Below are positions 23,615 through 36,194 of a DNA stretch of 64,000 bases, in pieces. The DNA is taken from positions 620,001 through 684,000 of the forward strand of contig JAPEIS010000001.1 in NCBI GenBank assembly GCA_029531795.1, in the 5' to 3' direction. A program made the position numbers and the translations under genes. The DNA is from Sclerotinia nivalis (taxonomy: Eukaryota; Ascomycota; Leotiomycetes; Helotiales; Sclerotiniaceae). Below the pieces are notes generated by a model. That model worked only from the letters and a program-made list of their open reading frames with translations. It was not told the origin of the DNA and did no database searches. The first letter of the stretch is position 1. The number at the start of each line of letters is the position of its first letter.

Positions 23615-25460
23615 TTGAAATTAGAAAACCTTGATCCCGTTTTATTCCCTATATTCATTTCTACTTTCGTATTTATTTCATTTATACTTATCTTATCTAA
23701 TCCGATAAATTCCCTAAAAAAAAGAATTCGTTTTACAATCACTATTTATAATCAATCCCACCAATCGTTAAAAGAATCTAATTCAATTCGTTCAACCCCC
23801 AAATCTATTCTATTTATTTTTAACTTTCCATCTATTTCTAATATTCTATTTATCCCCAAAGCTTTACCAATCCCTGAATTATTGTCTATTTCTATTATTC
23901 TACCTGATCAATCCCTAATACTCATTGTAATTCCCGATCTATTATTCGAATTATCGAAGAAATTGAAAACTCTATTTGCTGAAATATATATATCCAATTC
24001 TATATCTGTATCTATTCTAAAAACCTTAATAAAGAAAATATCTAAACATCCCTATATTATTTTATCCGAATACATCAAGAATAATAGCCTACTATATTAT
24101 CGTAGGAAACTTTTCGTTCCTAACTATAATAATCTAAAAATTGAATTGTTTTGCCTAATCTATAACTCCCCTACTACAAATCACCTACATTATATTCGCA
24201 TTTTCGAATTTCTATCCCGAAACTATTATTGATCTGAATATTATAACTACATCAACTATTAAATATATAATTGTCATAACTACCACTAAATAATACCGAA
24301 CCATAAAAAACAAAAAAATATCCTTTATTTATTCCCGATCCTTTAACAAACGTAAAGGAATATATCGATCGATTTCATAACATATCTCCCGAAAAGTTTT
24401 GATTACAATATAATATTCATAATAATCGATCGATTGATTAAAATGAAGCATTTCCTACCTTATTACAATACTTGTAATTCCGAAAAAGTAGTCCATTTGT
24501 TCCTGAAATATATCTAAAAACTGTATAATCTACTATCGACAATTATATCCAATCGTAATATTCAATTTATATCTGATTTTTGGAAATACATTTGTAAACA
24601 CCTAAATATAATATCGAAATTATCGATAATTTATCATTTGGAAATCGATGAGCAAACTAAAAAAGCAAACATTATACTCAAACAATATCTCCGATTATAC
24701 ATCTCATATCTACAAAACAATTGATTCGAATAATTATCGATTATTGAATTTTCAATCAATTCTATTTGATCTAAAAGTTCCTATCTGATTTTATTCTTTA
24801 TAAATTACAATTATCATTTATATATAAAATTTGAATCATCTATCATCATTAACCACTCTAGTATCCAGAATGCCAAAGAATTTGTCAAGAAAATATCCCT
24901 AATCGTTAAGTATCTGAAAACCGAATTGATTATTAATCAAACTTGCTATACAAAGAATACCAACATCTATTATATTTTTACTCACTATTACAATCCTGAT
25001 GATTTAGTTTAATTGAATATCAAAAACATCAAGATTTTAAGATCCCAGAAGAAATTAGATTGGAAGAATCTAGATTTATTCTAGATTCTGCAAGCTATAA
25101 ACATATACACTTACAAACTCGAACTATCTATCTCGATAAAAAATCATTCTATGTTTTATATAAATTTATTATATTCTATTTATAACAATTCTGTTCCTGA
25201 TCAATGCAATCCGCTCCCTTCTCTTATTGAAATCGAAAGAATCGAACAATTCGAGGTGGAGGAAGTTCTGAATTCCCATTGGGAATACTACGATTACAAT
25301 AGCCCCTGCCTGAAATATACTATCCGATAAATCGGCTACGACAAACCAACCGAAAAATCTACTGATTACTTAAACAATGTTCGAAAGCTGATCCAGAATT
25401 ACCATCGAAAATATTCGAATAAACCTAGCCTTCATAACCGTTTCAACAAAATTCGGTTTT
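23615..25460 (+). pseudogene. B2 integrase and chromodomain
   Basis: Frame 23615-24232 is the Pro/Ser-rich linker plus zinc-binding region (LLYYRRKLFVPNYNNLK, TNHLHYIRIFEFL). A core remnant follows to about 25000. Then the basic tail and chromodomain: EQFEVEEVLNSHWEYYDYN near 25250, a stop within IGYDKP, and YHRKYSNKP near 25420. It parallels B1 with more substitutions. Confidence 0.8.
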
Positions 25461-25474
25461 AAAAAGAAGGATAC

Positions 25475-25711
25475 TATCACAAGATCAGGATCGGGTTATT
25501 GGACCGACCCCTTTAGTAAACTCCATCTATTCGATCCAGTACCGAACGGGGCACGCTCGATGATCGTACCCTGTAAGAGCGCTAGGGCTCGAAGCCCTAG
25601 CACATACAAATATATTTAAAAGAAACATTCCTTCTATAAAAACGTAGCTCTTCGAACTATATCTTATCAATAAAAGTGATTTCTGTTATCCTGTCTGCTG
25701 CCTCCGTGATA
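25475..25711 (+). repeat. B2 3' LTR
   Basis: 237 bp, TATCACAAGATC to CTCCGTGATA, followed by TGTAT. Confidence 0.92.
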
Positions 25712-25716
25712 TGTAT

Positions 25717-27936
25717 ATCGATATATCTAAACTTTGTAATGATTCGTTTATTCTTATCAATCATCAGTTTGATTGCTTATTAATTATTATAGAATATTGA
25801 TATAGATTCTTTCATTACAAAATCGATTTCCTTTAGGAAATATAGAATTGCTATAATTTCTTTTGATATACGCTCGATACCGAATAGTTCAGTTTTAATA
25901 ATTGAAATAGTTATAATATCCTGCTTAGATACTTTTTATACAATTAAACTACCGAAAAGGGACATTATATACCCTTGGGATGATTTACAAATATTAAGAT
26001 CATCTACAAAAAAAGTATCTAAGAAAACAAAAAATTGTAATATCTAATTACTACTATATTATATTACAAGAAACCTTATATTCCAAAAATATTCAAAACA
26101 ATAATCAACAGCTTTCATATATTCAATAAATGGATTAATCAAATAATGACTCAATTGCAAAGCAGCGAATAAGACATCTGCTTTTATTGTGATTATAATG
26201 TATAGGATTGATCCCATTTTCTTTTGATACAATTTGATTATATATATAGAAGTTTAATCTAAATTTTTCCGAAATACTATTATAGGAAACAATATATATG
26301 CTATTCCTTTTGTTGTTTTAAATTTCTTAGTAATCTTTTCAATATATATATTATAAACTAATTATAGCTTTTTCTTAAAACAATCATAAAAAATATATAT
26401 TCCTAGAAACCATTTTGTATTTCCAAAATCATATAGTTTGTATATAGTTTTGATTTTTTCGATGATTTTCGTAACAATTGGTTTATTCTTTTTGTAGTAT
26501 ATGATTTGAATATCATCTACAAAGAACAAGATCATAATAGTATATTCTGGGTTGACATAAAGATACAGTTTCTCCTTATATTATATCAATCCTAATTTTT
26601 CGAACATCCGAATGAAATCCCTGAACCATATTGCAGGGGAATCTCAAAGACTATACAGTATTCGATCAATAATGATATATTTGTTAGGGACTTTATAACC
26701 ATCAAAAAGATAGCATACAATTGAAATACCAGAAGGATTGTGTAGAGTATTGATAAAGACATTGATTATATCATATTGTTTAATTTCGAAATCGTATTTG
26801 ACAACGATTGCTATAACAATTCGGAATAACCGATTAACAAGTATAACAATATAAGTAGTTTCAATTGTACTCTTAATTTAAAGATCTCTTTATATTATTA
26901 ACCAAAAGCGGCAACAAATGATTAGATCTTGATCATCGCATTTGTATATAAACATTTATTGAAAAAGAATCGGTTTTATAAATTCCAATTCGGAATCGAT
27001 TTTATACTAGATATTTCTAACTTTAAGATTATTAATCTCAAAATCGTAGTCCTGTTTGAATTAATATCCTATTTGATAATCTTCTAATTAATAATAAAAT
27101 CGGGATAGTTTTGGAATTGCAAAGATATGAATTTTAGAGAAAGGTATTATCTATAATCTATAGATCGTAAACCAGATAAACAATAATAATAGTTTTGTTT
27201 TAATTCCAATAATAATTATATTATAAACTATTACAAATTGAAAACATTCTTCCATATCATCCATTTCAGTTTAATCGAACCAGAAAGTAGAATGAAAATC
27301 GTTGAAACAATTTAATCTCGATGAACCTGTCTTTTGTACAATAATGGTTCCTATATAGGATCCAGTGTTGAGGTTATTTCCCTGATAATATTACTATATA
27401 TACAATTACCTTCGAGTACATACTGATTGCTCTAAGGTATGGTATTGGAAAAAAGGTAACTCCGATAGGTAATCGAATAATTGAAATTCAAATAGATTGA
27501 TCTAAATTTTGAGTATTTCAATTTTTATAAAGCAAGTTTTCTTGGATATCCTTTCAAAATTATAAATCCGCGAATTCTCAATGAGTTTATCGAAAGACAA
27601 TATAAAATACAATAATTTTTCCGATAACTGGATTTCCTTTATAGTATACTCTAATTGATCGTATTAGTGTACTTGCTTTTTTTTGGAATATTATAATTAA
27701 TCAATTAAAAGAGGCTTTGGGTTATTTTTGTATTTATTATAAAGAACTTCGATAATACAATTAATAGATTCAAACTTTGTATTCCCTATATCAATATATT
27801 CTATAAAGTTGGGATTCGAGTTATCGTTATAAATATCTCTTTGAGTATCGTTATCATCTTTACCCACAAAATATAGTTGTCCTTCAATAATAGAATCAGT
27901 ATTTCCGGTTTCTTCAATAGGAAAATCGATTAACAT
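25717..27936 (-). pseudogene. Element C reverse transcriptase and RNase H
   Basis: Copia polymerase on the minus strand. The active site reads LFFVDDIQIIYYKKNKP near 26530-26490, followed by YDFGNTKWFLGIYI, the hallmark KDLGxxKWFLGI block of Ty1/Copia enzymes. RNase H is recognised by ISIIKTELFGIERISKEIIAILYFL near 25910-25830, like STxEAEYxAL in the family. The acidic frame 27936-27697 (GNTDSIIEGQLYFVGKDDNDTQ) is the linker before the polymerase. Many stops. B2 interrupts the RNase H at 25716/19919. Confidence 0.82.
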
Positions 27937-29300
27937 TTATATATCTTCATTGCTTGCTTTATTGGTATTATCTGAAAGATTAAATGAATTGGATAATTCT
28001 AAACCGGATTCTGTATTCTTATCATTACTCTTTAGATCTATTTCTATCTTCGAGTTTAGTTTATTTGTAAATAATGGTGGATCTAAAATGCATTTAGTGA
28101 TTGAGTTTAGAGTTTTCCGATCAATGAAAATAAATAAATGAATAAAGTCATTATGATTATCTTCATATTGGATAATCATTCCATCCATTTCGATATAATC
28201 TTATATATCGAAGGTTTTTATTAATTGTTTAAGTTTTTTTGTATTATAAATATCGATTATTTAATTAACAGAATTTATATAATAAATGAAATCTTTATTA
28301 AACATAACATTTCGAATAATTATAACTCTATCGAACTTGAATATCTATATACAATAGATCAATATATCTAGAATATAATCCATTAAATACCCAATATATA
28401 TTCGAAAGTTGATTTTGTATTATCTTTTGTTAAATCCAATCTCTCTATTTTTATTCAAAGAGTAGGTTTTGCATCTGTATCTATAAATCCTATTCCAATT
28501 GGAACAAAGATTATTAAATATTTTTTTTGCAAAGGTAATCACAGAATTATATATCGAATATCTTATTTGGAGATTTGAAGGATTTGGTTTTCAAAAAACT
28601 TATATTATATAAATAGATTACAATTTGTATTACTTTTATCTATAATTTGTTTGGTAAACCCGATATGATTCTTATTTTGATCTGTTTGGTAATTATTTCT
28701 TGTCCTACACGTTCTGATTTTCCATTAGATTTGTATATATAAGAAAAGGATAGCTCAAATTCAATACCTTCTTGTTTAATCCATTTATCGAAGAGTGTAT
28801 TTCCCATAATCCCAATAATAGATATATTGTTATCCTGTTTGATTTCTACGATTGCTAAATTATATTTATAATGAATTTAAGCAAAAAAGTTTTATATAAT
28901 GGAAAACACTTTATTGTAGATCTTTCTATAAAAGGGATACGAAAAGATTTTATTATTATATATATCTTTAATTACAAAAAGCTATAATACATTTGTATAT
29001 TCTTTATCGAAATTAAAAAGATCCCATTGGATTTTGTAGAATAACCAAAACGGTTGGCAATTATTCGATACACAAAAAATAATTTATTTTGTATAGGTAC
29101 AAATATAATCTATGTATTCGATACAAATGATATCTTTTATTTTGATATTTTATATTACAAACACTAAATATTCGAATACTTCTTTTTCTAAATATCCTGA
29201 ATGTTTATACCATAATTCATTTGTATCCTTTTTAGAAAGAAATGGGTTACAAGATCAATAGAATACTTTATTAACTTTACGATTTATTATTGAATATATC
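27937..29300 (-). pseudogene. Element C integrase region
   Basis: Lies between protease and reverse transcriptase, as in Copia. The minus frame 28188-27937 (MDGMIIQYEDNHNDFIHLFI) continues into the linker. Upstream to 29300, short segments read like an integrase but the catalytic residues could not be placed with confidence because of stops and AT bias. Assignment rests mainly on position. Confidence 0.5.
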
Positions 29301-29458
29301 AAAGAAGAATTGCTTATAAGAATAATTAAAAGAATACTTGAATAGGTTGAAAGTAATTTGTATTTTAAGAATACAAGATTTTCAATACAAATGTATTTAG
29401 TTATTATAATACTATTTAAAAGATCTCCTTTACAGAAAATACAATCGTATCCAAAATA

Positions 29459-29845
29459 TTATATATCAACTTTCAATAATCGAACCTCCAAAATGATATT
29501 GATATGGAAATTAGGGATTAGTACTATATCATTCAAAATGAAATCATTATTAGGATGATCTTCTCTTTCGATAATTCCTTTAATTGTATAGATATCATAA
29601 TCCAAAATTTGAAAAGATATAATACCTGCTTTTATAAGATCATTAAAACTAAATAATATATATCGATGATTATTTATAAGAGAGATATCATTCACAATAT
29701 ATATAATATTACAGTTATCGAGTAGGGTATTATTAAAGAAACAATGAACTCTTATAATAATAATATAAACCCCTGTTTGATTAATACAAACATCAAGGAT
29801 AGCAATATTGAATAGAATTTCGGGAGGATTTATATTTGATTTCAT
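29459..29845 (-). pseudogene. Element C Copia-type protease region
   Basis: 128-residue minus-strand frame. NIIYIVNDISLIN aligns with the DSGCSxHIxND type active-site region of Copia proteases (DSG is lost). The end, LNDIVLIPNFHINIILEVRLL, matches the family LxxVLYVPxFxxNLxSxxxL. It would have cleaved the Copia polyprotein. The longest uninterrupted Copia stretch in C. Confidence 0.68.
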
Positions 29846-29972
29846 TTATCCTTTTTTGATCTATTCAATATATAAATGTTTTTATGATTATAAATTAGTT
29901 CGATCTTTGATTACCTTTAATTCGGATTCGGTATAATGTCATCGAAGCATCATATCTACTTTACTAATAAAC

Positions 29973-30209
29973 TATCACTGAGGCAACAAATAGGACAACA
30001 GGAATCACTTTTATTAATAAGACGTAGCTCGAAGAGCTACGTTTCTACAGAAGGAACGTTTCCTTTAAATACATTTGTGTGTGCTAGGGCTCCGAGCCTT
30101 AGCGCTCTTACAGGGTACGATCACCGAGCGTGCCCCGCTCGGTGCTGGATCGGACAGGTGGAGCCTACTAAAGGGGCCGGTCCAGTGGCCCGGCCCTGAC
30201 CCCGTGACA
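29973..30209 (-). repeat. Solo LTR of family B
   Basis: 237 bp, TATCACTGAGG to CCCGTGACA, flanked by TAAAC (29968-29972 and 30210-30214), inserted in C. No internal sequence, so it arose by LTR-LTR recombination after insertion. It is GC-rich and nearly free of RIP-type change, unlike the LTRs of B1 and B2, and shows the ancestral palindromes (for example 30022-30042). Confidence 0.94.
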
Positions 30210-30214
30210 TAAAC

Positions 30215-30530
30215 GTTAACTTTATAATTCGATAATTGTTTATATAATACCGATACCCTAATCCATTCTTTCAATCGATTTCCGTTTTGCAAAGATATAC
30301 CCAGATTTTATTAATATCCGAGTTTCCTTTAAAATTAATCCCTTTCTTGTTCTTTTTAGACTTTTTATCGTTTTGGGAAGAATTAAAAATAGAATATATA
30401 CCTTCTTTGATTTTAGAAACTATTGAATCTTAATAAACTGATCCTTCAAAGATATCTCCGAATTATTGAAATGAAAGATTAGATAATCCGAATTGATTAT
30501 TCATCTCGATTTATGTAATTATAATATTTA
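30215..30530 (-). pseudogene. Element C gag C-terminal segment
   Basis: Minus-strand sequence rich in Ser, Lys and Asn (SSQNDKKSKKNKKG near 30370-30330) between the protease and the solo D LTR. Basic, Gag-tail-like. A zinc knuckle is not clearly readable. Confidence 0.45.
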
Positions 30531-30785
30531 TGTGACGATGGTCTTAATTCAAGGCATGATAGAATGAATCAATTAATCTATACTAGAGAATAACAAACTA
30601 CCGTACCAAATACAATAGAGTTGAGCCTTTTATGGTCCCCTCGGAGGGGACCAAAGCCCTAAGCGAATACAGGATGAAATAAATGAAATAATAACCTGAG
30701 GCATTTTGGTCCCTTCGGAGGGGACCAAAAGCCGAAAGAATGGCCTAAGGCATTTATGGCATAATAGAATAACAGGATCGTCACA
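30531..30785 (-). repeat. Solo LTR of family D (long variant, 255 bp)
   Basis: TGTGACGATGG to GGATCGTCACA, flanked by ATTTA (30526-30530 and 30786-30790), inserted in C. It is 34 bp longer than the 221-bp LTRs of element D. The extra length coincides with a second copy of a GC-rich hairpin (30634-30652 and 30708-30726). Very few RIP-type changes. Confidence 0.92.
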
Positions 30786-30790
30786 ATTTA

Positions 30791-31740
30791 CCTAGATTAG
30801 GAACAACTTAACATCAACCGTTTGCAGAAATACAATAATGGTTATTTTATCCTGAACCTCAATTATCTTATATAAGAGAACTTTGGTATAAACTATAATC
30901 CAATCCTTATAATATTTGATAGGATCGATTCTGCCAAACAACACTTGCACTAGTACAGATCGATATTTATATAATATTACTATTTTGGCAATGATTACTA
31001 TAGAAACGAGTTTCTATTTAAACATTGAAATAATCGTTTTGAATAAAAAAGATATAGTACCTTTATTATAAATGAAAAGCTTTATAAGATAAATTTGATC
31101 TATAATTGATTCAATCCATTTATATACATCTCGAAAGGCTTTATAATTCCGAATATACTTATACTAACGATATCGATATTTCGTTTGAAAAACACTAAAT
31201 TCAACTACAATATCTTAAAATGTTATAGGAAAGGAAACAATAAATCGAACTAATATAAATCCCGATATATTTCTGTCGGAATTCCCTATATTAGTATCTC
31301 CATTTGTATCTTACAGAGTTTGGATTACCGCGAAGTATTCCATAAATTCCCATCGATATTGATCTTAATTAGCTTGATTGTATTTAGCCTAAAGATCAAC
31401 AATAAAAGATAGAACTGACAATCTAACAGATAACCAATCGATCTGAAAAGTAATTAGTTTATTTGCTAAATCGAAACTAGAAATAATTCCATTCGAAGTA
31501 AATATAAAAGGATTATTATCTAGATCGATTAATTCCCAAATTCCAACAATTAAATACTTATTTTGTAAACGGAGATACTATTCTGATTATTAGATACAAA
31601 TGATAAAAAGAAAAGAATCAGATTGATCTTTCGCCATATTTGGAAAGTAACAAAAATGAAATGAAAAAAAGCGATCCCTTAAGAACTGAATGATCATATA
31701 ATAAAAATTTGAACAGATTAAAAACTACCAGGTTTATAAC
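30791..31740 (-). pseudogene. Element C gag N-terminal region
   Basis: Minus strand with stops. Pieces such as YRWEFMEYFAVIQTL (near 31370-31330) and IINQIYLIKLF-like text near 31090 suit a Copia Gag, but no diagnostic motif survives. Assigned by position next to the 5' LTR. Confidence 0.5.
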
Positions 31741-32099
31741 TATCATAAGATAATACGATTACAAAGTACATTGAAGGAATCGAAAAGAAGATAATTATAA
31801 TGAAATGATAAAATTAAATATATATTAAATAAGAATTATATTGAATAACCTACCCTCGATCTTAAAGATCGTAAATAGTATATATAAACTTAATAGAAAT
31901 TATCTAACCGATGAGAAATATCAATTAGATTAGACTTCGATCTATATAATATCAGAAAAGGATTAACGATCGTAAGGATCGACAAGATCTAAAAGAGCCT
32001 GATAATTAATGTGAAATGAGGGGTATAATAATCGTAGAGTATAGGGTGATCGTAGATCACCAGTTATGTGAATCAGGTATCATGTGATTACCCGTGACA
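31741..32099 (-). repeat. Element C 5' LTR (right)
   Basis: 359 bp, TATCATAAGATAA to CCCGTGACA, followed by ACTTC. Mutated relative to 18292-18650 by transitions only, as far as can be seen. Confidence 0.9.
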
Positions 32100-32104
32100 A
32101 CTTC

Positions 32105-33035
32105 GATTAACATTATCCAGCGATCTTTTGTATAAATTTATACTAAATAGAATATTAATTCAATATCATTTGTATTTAAGATAATACTCCTTTATTGTAA
32201 ACTTTTATACGATAATAATTTACACCGGATATCAAGGTTTTATTGATTTGTAAATCAATTTCAGAGTCTTCTATCGATTTATAATTTTTGTTTATGGAAA
32301 TTGATTCATTATAATTTTGCTCCGATAGTTTTTTTAAAACCGTTTTAAAATTTTGAATATATATTTCGTTATCTTCGTTTTCATTTTCGATAAATAATGA
32401 TAAATATCGAAAAGGATTCTTCTTTGCATTAGAAAGAAAAGTTTGAATTAAAGATAATACATCAAGAATTTTATCGATAAATGATTTTGTAAATATACTA
32501 CTTTTGTATATTTGGTCTATATATATTGATAAAGGGATTATTGATACTTATATTAAATCGAATATATTATAAAAGTAACAATATATTATACAATATTTAA
32601 AGTTGAAAAAAAAAGTTATATCCTGTTAATTTATATATAGATTATAGCATTGTAACTATAATAACCCGAAAATAACTAGAATTTCTTTGGAAAGTTTTGT
32701 AATAAAGAATAATTATATTTCTTTATATTATTCTATCGTTATATCCATTATAAAATAATCAGTAATGATATTTATAGTATTTCTATTTGTTAAACGAAGT
32801 TCGCAATAATATAGTAAAGATCGAATTGGGATATTGTTTTGATCAATAAAAGAACAATCAACGAATACCTTTTCTAAACATCCGTTATCAATCAAATTGA
32901 TTACATTGAAGGAAAAAAAGTGTATTAAGAATATAATGATTTGAATAAATAAAGATTTGTTATTTATAGAATTGAATTATAAAAATTCTTTACTAATTAT
33001 TACTTATTGTATCCATTCTATATCCCTTGATAACC
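32105..33035 (-). pseudogene. Element A protease segment
   Basis: Between C and D the minus strand resumes element A. Near 32930-32760 it reads INLIDNGCLEKVFVDCSF then LLYYCELRLTNRN, parallel to the element E protease (SLIDSGCSGETFIDRSF, FLFYLCEFRFVDKK). Asn replaces the Ser of the DSG active site. The rest is AT-rich with stops. Confidence 0.72.
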
Positions 33036-33256
33036 TGTAACGATGGTCTTAATTCAAGGCATAATAGAATTAATCAATTAATCTATACTAGAGAATAATA
33101 AACTATCGTACAAAAGATAATGAAGTTGAGCCTTTTATAGTCCCCTCGAAGGGGACTAAAATCTAAGCGAATACAAGATGAAATAAATGATTCTTTTGAA
33201 AGAAATCAAAGAACAAAATAAAGAATAGCTTAGAGTATTAATATAGGATCGTTACA
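33036..33256 (-). repeat. Element D 3' LTR (left)
   Basis: 221 bp, TGTAACGATGG to GATCGTTACA. Preceded by TAACC. Confidence 0.92.
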
Positions 33257-34063
33257 TTACCCCCCTTTCAAAAAAAATTGATTTGCTTTTAAATCTTCCT
33301 TCTAATTTTTCGCATCGGATATCTGAGAGTTCTTTCTGTGAGGAGAGCAGCGGATAGTGTTTTCCTTTTGCTCCGAGGCTATTGATACATTAAACTATAC
33401 CCAAGGGCGAAATCGTAATAACTCTTCAGAACGAATTGAATAAAATTATCCAGGAAATTTATAATAAAATAAATATTTTTTGATGAGTTGAATCTGTTTT
33501 GGATATATAATTATAATATATTGAATAAAATAAAAGTAAAGAAGAAAAAGAGCAAAATAAAAAATTAAAACAAATAAACAAATAATAAAAAGAACAAAAA
33601 CAACAAATGATTTTTCGAATGAATTATGAATTAATTGTAATTTCGTTTTCGAAAAAAAGGAGAATGAATAAATAATCCTGTTTAATTGCTTTATTTATAG
33701 ATTTACCATCTACAAACTCGTTATAATCGTTGTTATTATTCTTTTAAGCTTTTATCTATTCAAAAAAATAATTAGGGGGCCCTACAGTTTCGGGATTTTG
33801 AATATAAAATTCTTGTATTTTGTACAGAGTATATATAACATCAGAACAATAATACTATACAAGGTTGTCATCGTATTCTACTCATTTTACCTTATATCGA
33901 ATTTATCTGCGAAGGAACTTCGAAGTTAGGATTTGCTGTATTTCGAATTCTGTATCTATAGCAACTACAATAAAAAAAAGAGATTCGTTGTATTATCCAA
34001 GAACAAAATTTCCTACAGCCTTTCGTAATTTATCAGAGGAGAAGATCTTATATATAATCGATA
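33257..34063 (-). pseudogene. Element D pol C-terminal tail
   Basis: Read on the minus strand, near 33870-33720, it gives YTLYKIQEFYIQNPETVGPP, a stop at a Trp position, then IKA-stop-KNNNNDYNEF. This resembles the common tail of fungal chromoviruses after the chromodomain (FHxxNPxxxGPPxxxxxWxxAW). About 450 bp of AT-rich untranslated sequence and the purine tract follow before the LTR. Confidence 0.6.
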
Positions 34064-34103
34064 TCCCTATATCGTGCACGACCCTACATCTTGCACGCAC
34101 TTT
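34064..34103 (+). repeat. Fot1-like left terminal inverted repeat
   Basis: Matches the complement of 36195-36234 with a few transition differences; includes GTGCACGACC and CTTGCACGC. Confidence 0.88.
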
Positions 34104-34138
34104 TAATTTTATAAAATATCAACCACTATAGACGGATA

Positions 34139-36076
34139 CAGCGACAATATACCTTCAAAGGCCTATATAGAGCTCGCATTAGCTCAAATTAAAGATATAG
34201 AGCATCCTAAATATATTCAAATAACTAATTTCTTCAAAATCAATCGTTCGACGCTCTCTCGGCACCATAGAAGCAAAACCACCTCCTACAATACTGCATA
34301 TACTGAAACTCACCAATCTCTTTCAAAAGAGCAAGAAAAAGCTTTAATTGATCAAATCAATAAATTGATACAAAGATCTATACCTTCTACAAACCATATA
34401 ATCAAAAACCTAGCAGAAGAGATCATAGACTGTTCTTTAAAGAAGAATTGAACAACAAATTTTGTGAAAAGGTATAAAACATATCTTCAAAATCGATATC
34501 TCCGATATATTGATAATTTGCATATGAAAACTGATAATGTTGTTATGTTTGAGTATTTTTATGATCTGGTTTGAATTATTTTATATTGTTGTTGAATTTT
34601 ATTATTTAAAAGAGTTATACTAATATCCTTCTTTTTTTCATTTAGTTAACAAAAGTAACCACAAAATACAATATATCATCGAAGAATATATACAATTGGG
34701 ACGAAAAAGGCTTTCTTATTGGTCTAGGGAGAACTATGAAGAGGATAATGAGTGTTAGTGTATATGATCGTGGTAAAGCTACGAAAGCTAAACAGAACAG
34801 ATCGAGAGAGTTTATCGCCCTTTTAGTATACATATATACCAACGGAACGGCTATCCTTTCTACTCTAATTTATAAAGGGGAATCTGGGGATCTACAGGAT
34901 ACATAGATTGATAAGATAGAAATGAAGAATCAGGTTTATTTCGAAGCTTCAAACAATAAGTGATTATCAAATGCATTCGACTTTACTTGATTTATTAAGG
35001 TCTTTCAATATCATACTCATTCAAAAGTAGGGAAAGGATATCGTTTATTGATTGTAGATGATCATTCTAATTATATGAATATAGAATTTATATCGAAATA
35101 CAATGAATTGAAGATCATTTTGTTAATTCTCCCCTTCCACTTTATACATCGATTACAATTTCTTGATATAGACTACTTCCTCTCCCTTTCGACGAATTAT
35201 AGTATAGAATTCAACAATCTGATATACAAAAGCAAAAGTATCGTTGGGATATCGAAACATAACTTTTGGATGATATTTAAAATAGCTTGGATTCAATCTA
35301 CTACTACTCATAATATCCTGAAATCTTTCGAAAAAGCAAACATTTATCCTATAAATAAGAACGTTGCCATTCGCAATATCGAACCTAAAAGAACCTCTAC
35401 GCTACTTACATCGATACAACTTGCAGGGAATAAAATAAAGATACTATATACAACTAAAACTCTTCGTCATCTCAAATTAAAGTTTCGCCTCAAACAGGAT
35501 CCCGATATCACTTAAAAGCTTTTTAAGGTTGCATTTACGAATACAATTAATGCTAATATCTAATTGTATAGAGCAAAAGATTTAGAAAAAGCTTTGAAAA
35601 TCGAAAGGAAGAAAAGGATCTGTTCCAAATATTTAAATCTTGTAGGGGAGGAGAACAGGGATGCTTTTTTATATTTCCTTTCACAAATTGAGAGAACTAG
35701 AGTCTATTAATCAACTAAAGCATTAGCTGTTGAACAAAAGAAGAAAACTAAAAAGTAAAAGAAAGCTAAAAAGAAAGTTGAAAAAGAACAAAAGGATAAA
35801 ACGACTAAAGAAAGGGTAGTGCAAAGGAAGATTGATCGTCAAATTGTATATAATATTAAAGAGAAAATGAAAAGAGCTCGGAAATCATTAATACCTTTTG
35901 TTAAAAGAGTTCAAATGACTCCAAAACGTTTTCATATTATAGGTCTAGTATCTAAAGAAACTACAAAAGATCACGATGTCGTAAAGATTGATAAATCAGT
36001 AATGGAAGGAAAGGAGGGGGTATTGTATTCAAGGGCCGGGCGATACATCAAGATTTCGTCGAAATTGATAAAGTAA
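34139..36076 (+). pseudogene. Fot1/pogo-like transposase
   Basis: DDE transposase that cuts and pastes the element. N-terminal helix-turn-helix/CENP-B-like part at 34139-34560 (FFKINRSTLSRHH, LSKEQEKALIDQI, FVKRYKTYLQNRY). Catalytic part: NIYNWDEKGFLIGLGRTMKR near 34690-34740, LLIVDDHSNYMNIEF near 35045-35090, FIHRLQFLDIDYFLSLS near 35150-35190. A basic tail follows (35760-36076). The two halves join if about 34570-34650 is spliced (GTTTGA to TTTAG), so an intron is plausible. Stops near 34450, 34905 and 34960, and several in the tail, kill it. The first and third acidic residues are readable; the exact triad was not proven. Confidence 0.82.
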
Positions 36077-36194
36077 AGATTTTTTGATTCTATTGGATAA
36101 TACTATATCTTTTCATATCTCAAAAGAAATCGTAGTTTTATATCTTATAAATTATAATTAATATCGAATTTTGAAATGATCGTAGTTGTGATAT

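Larger units (their letters stand above)
19919..25711 (+). mobile_element. Ty3/Gypsy chromovirus B2, complete, strongly RIP-degenerate
   Basis: 5,793-bp element with LTRs 19919-20155 and 25475-25711 (237 bp each) and duplication TGTAT (19914-19918 and 25712-25716), inserted in C. Same family as B1 but in plus orientation. It is collinear with B1 throughout, with additional C-to-T and G-to-A changes: where B1 reads STSAFISPILISSNPIDSP, B2 reads STFVFISFILILSNPINSL. Plus-strand gene order is gag, protease, reverse transcriptase, integrase, chromodomain. Confidence 0.93.
18292..32099 (-). mobile_element. Ty1/Copia element C, carrying B2 and two solo LTRs
   Basis: LTRs 18292-18650 and 31741-32099 (359 bp each) with duplication ACTTC (18287-18291 and 32100-32104), inserted in A. 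Minus-strand order is gag (31740-30215), protease (29845-29459), integrase (about 29300-28200), reverse transcriptase (about 27000-26000), RNase H (about 25900-25717, continued at 19918-19780 beyond B2). Integrase before reverse transcriptase is the Copia order. B2 and solo B and D LTRs are inserted in it. Own sequence is about 7.5 kb, longer than usual, because of an extra block at 18651-19780. Confidence 0.88.

Noticed and set aside
29936..30292. Two frames of 87 and 75 codons over the solo B LTR
   Set aside because: They exist because the LTR is GC-rich and stop-poor; the LTR and its TAAAC duplication explain the region.
33865..34131. 88-codon plus frame
   Set aside because: It crosses the Fot1 left inverted repeat and joins unrelated elements, so it is accidental.
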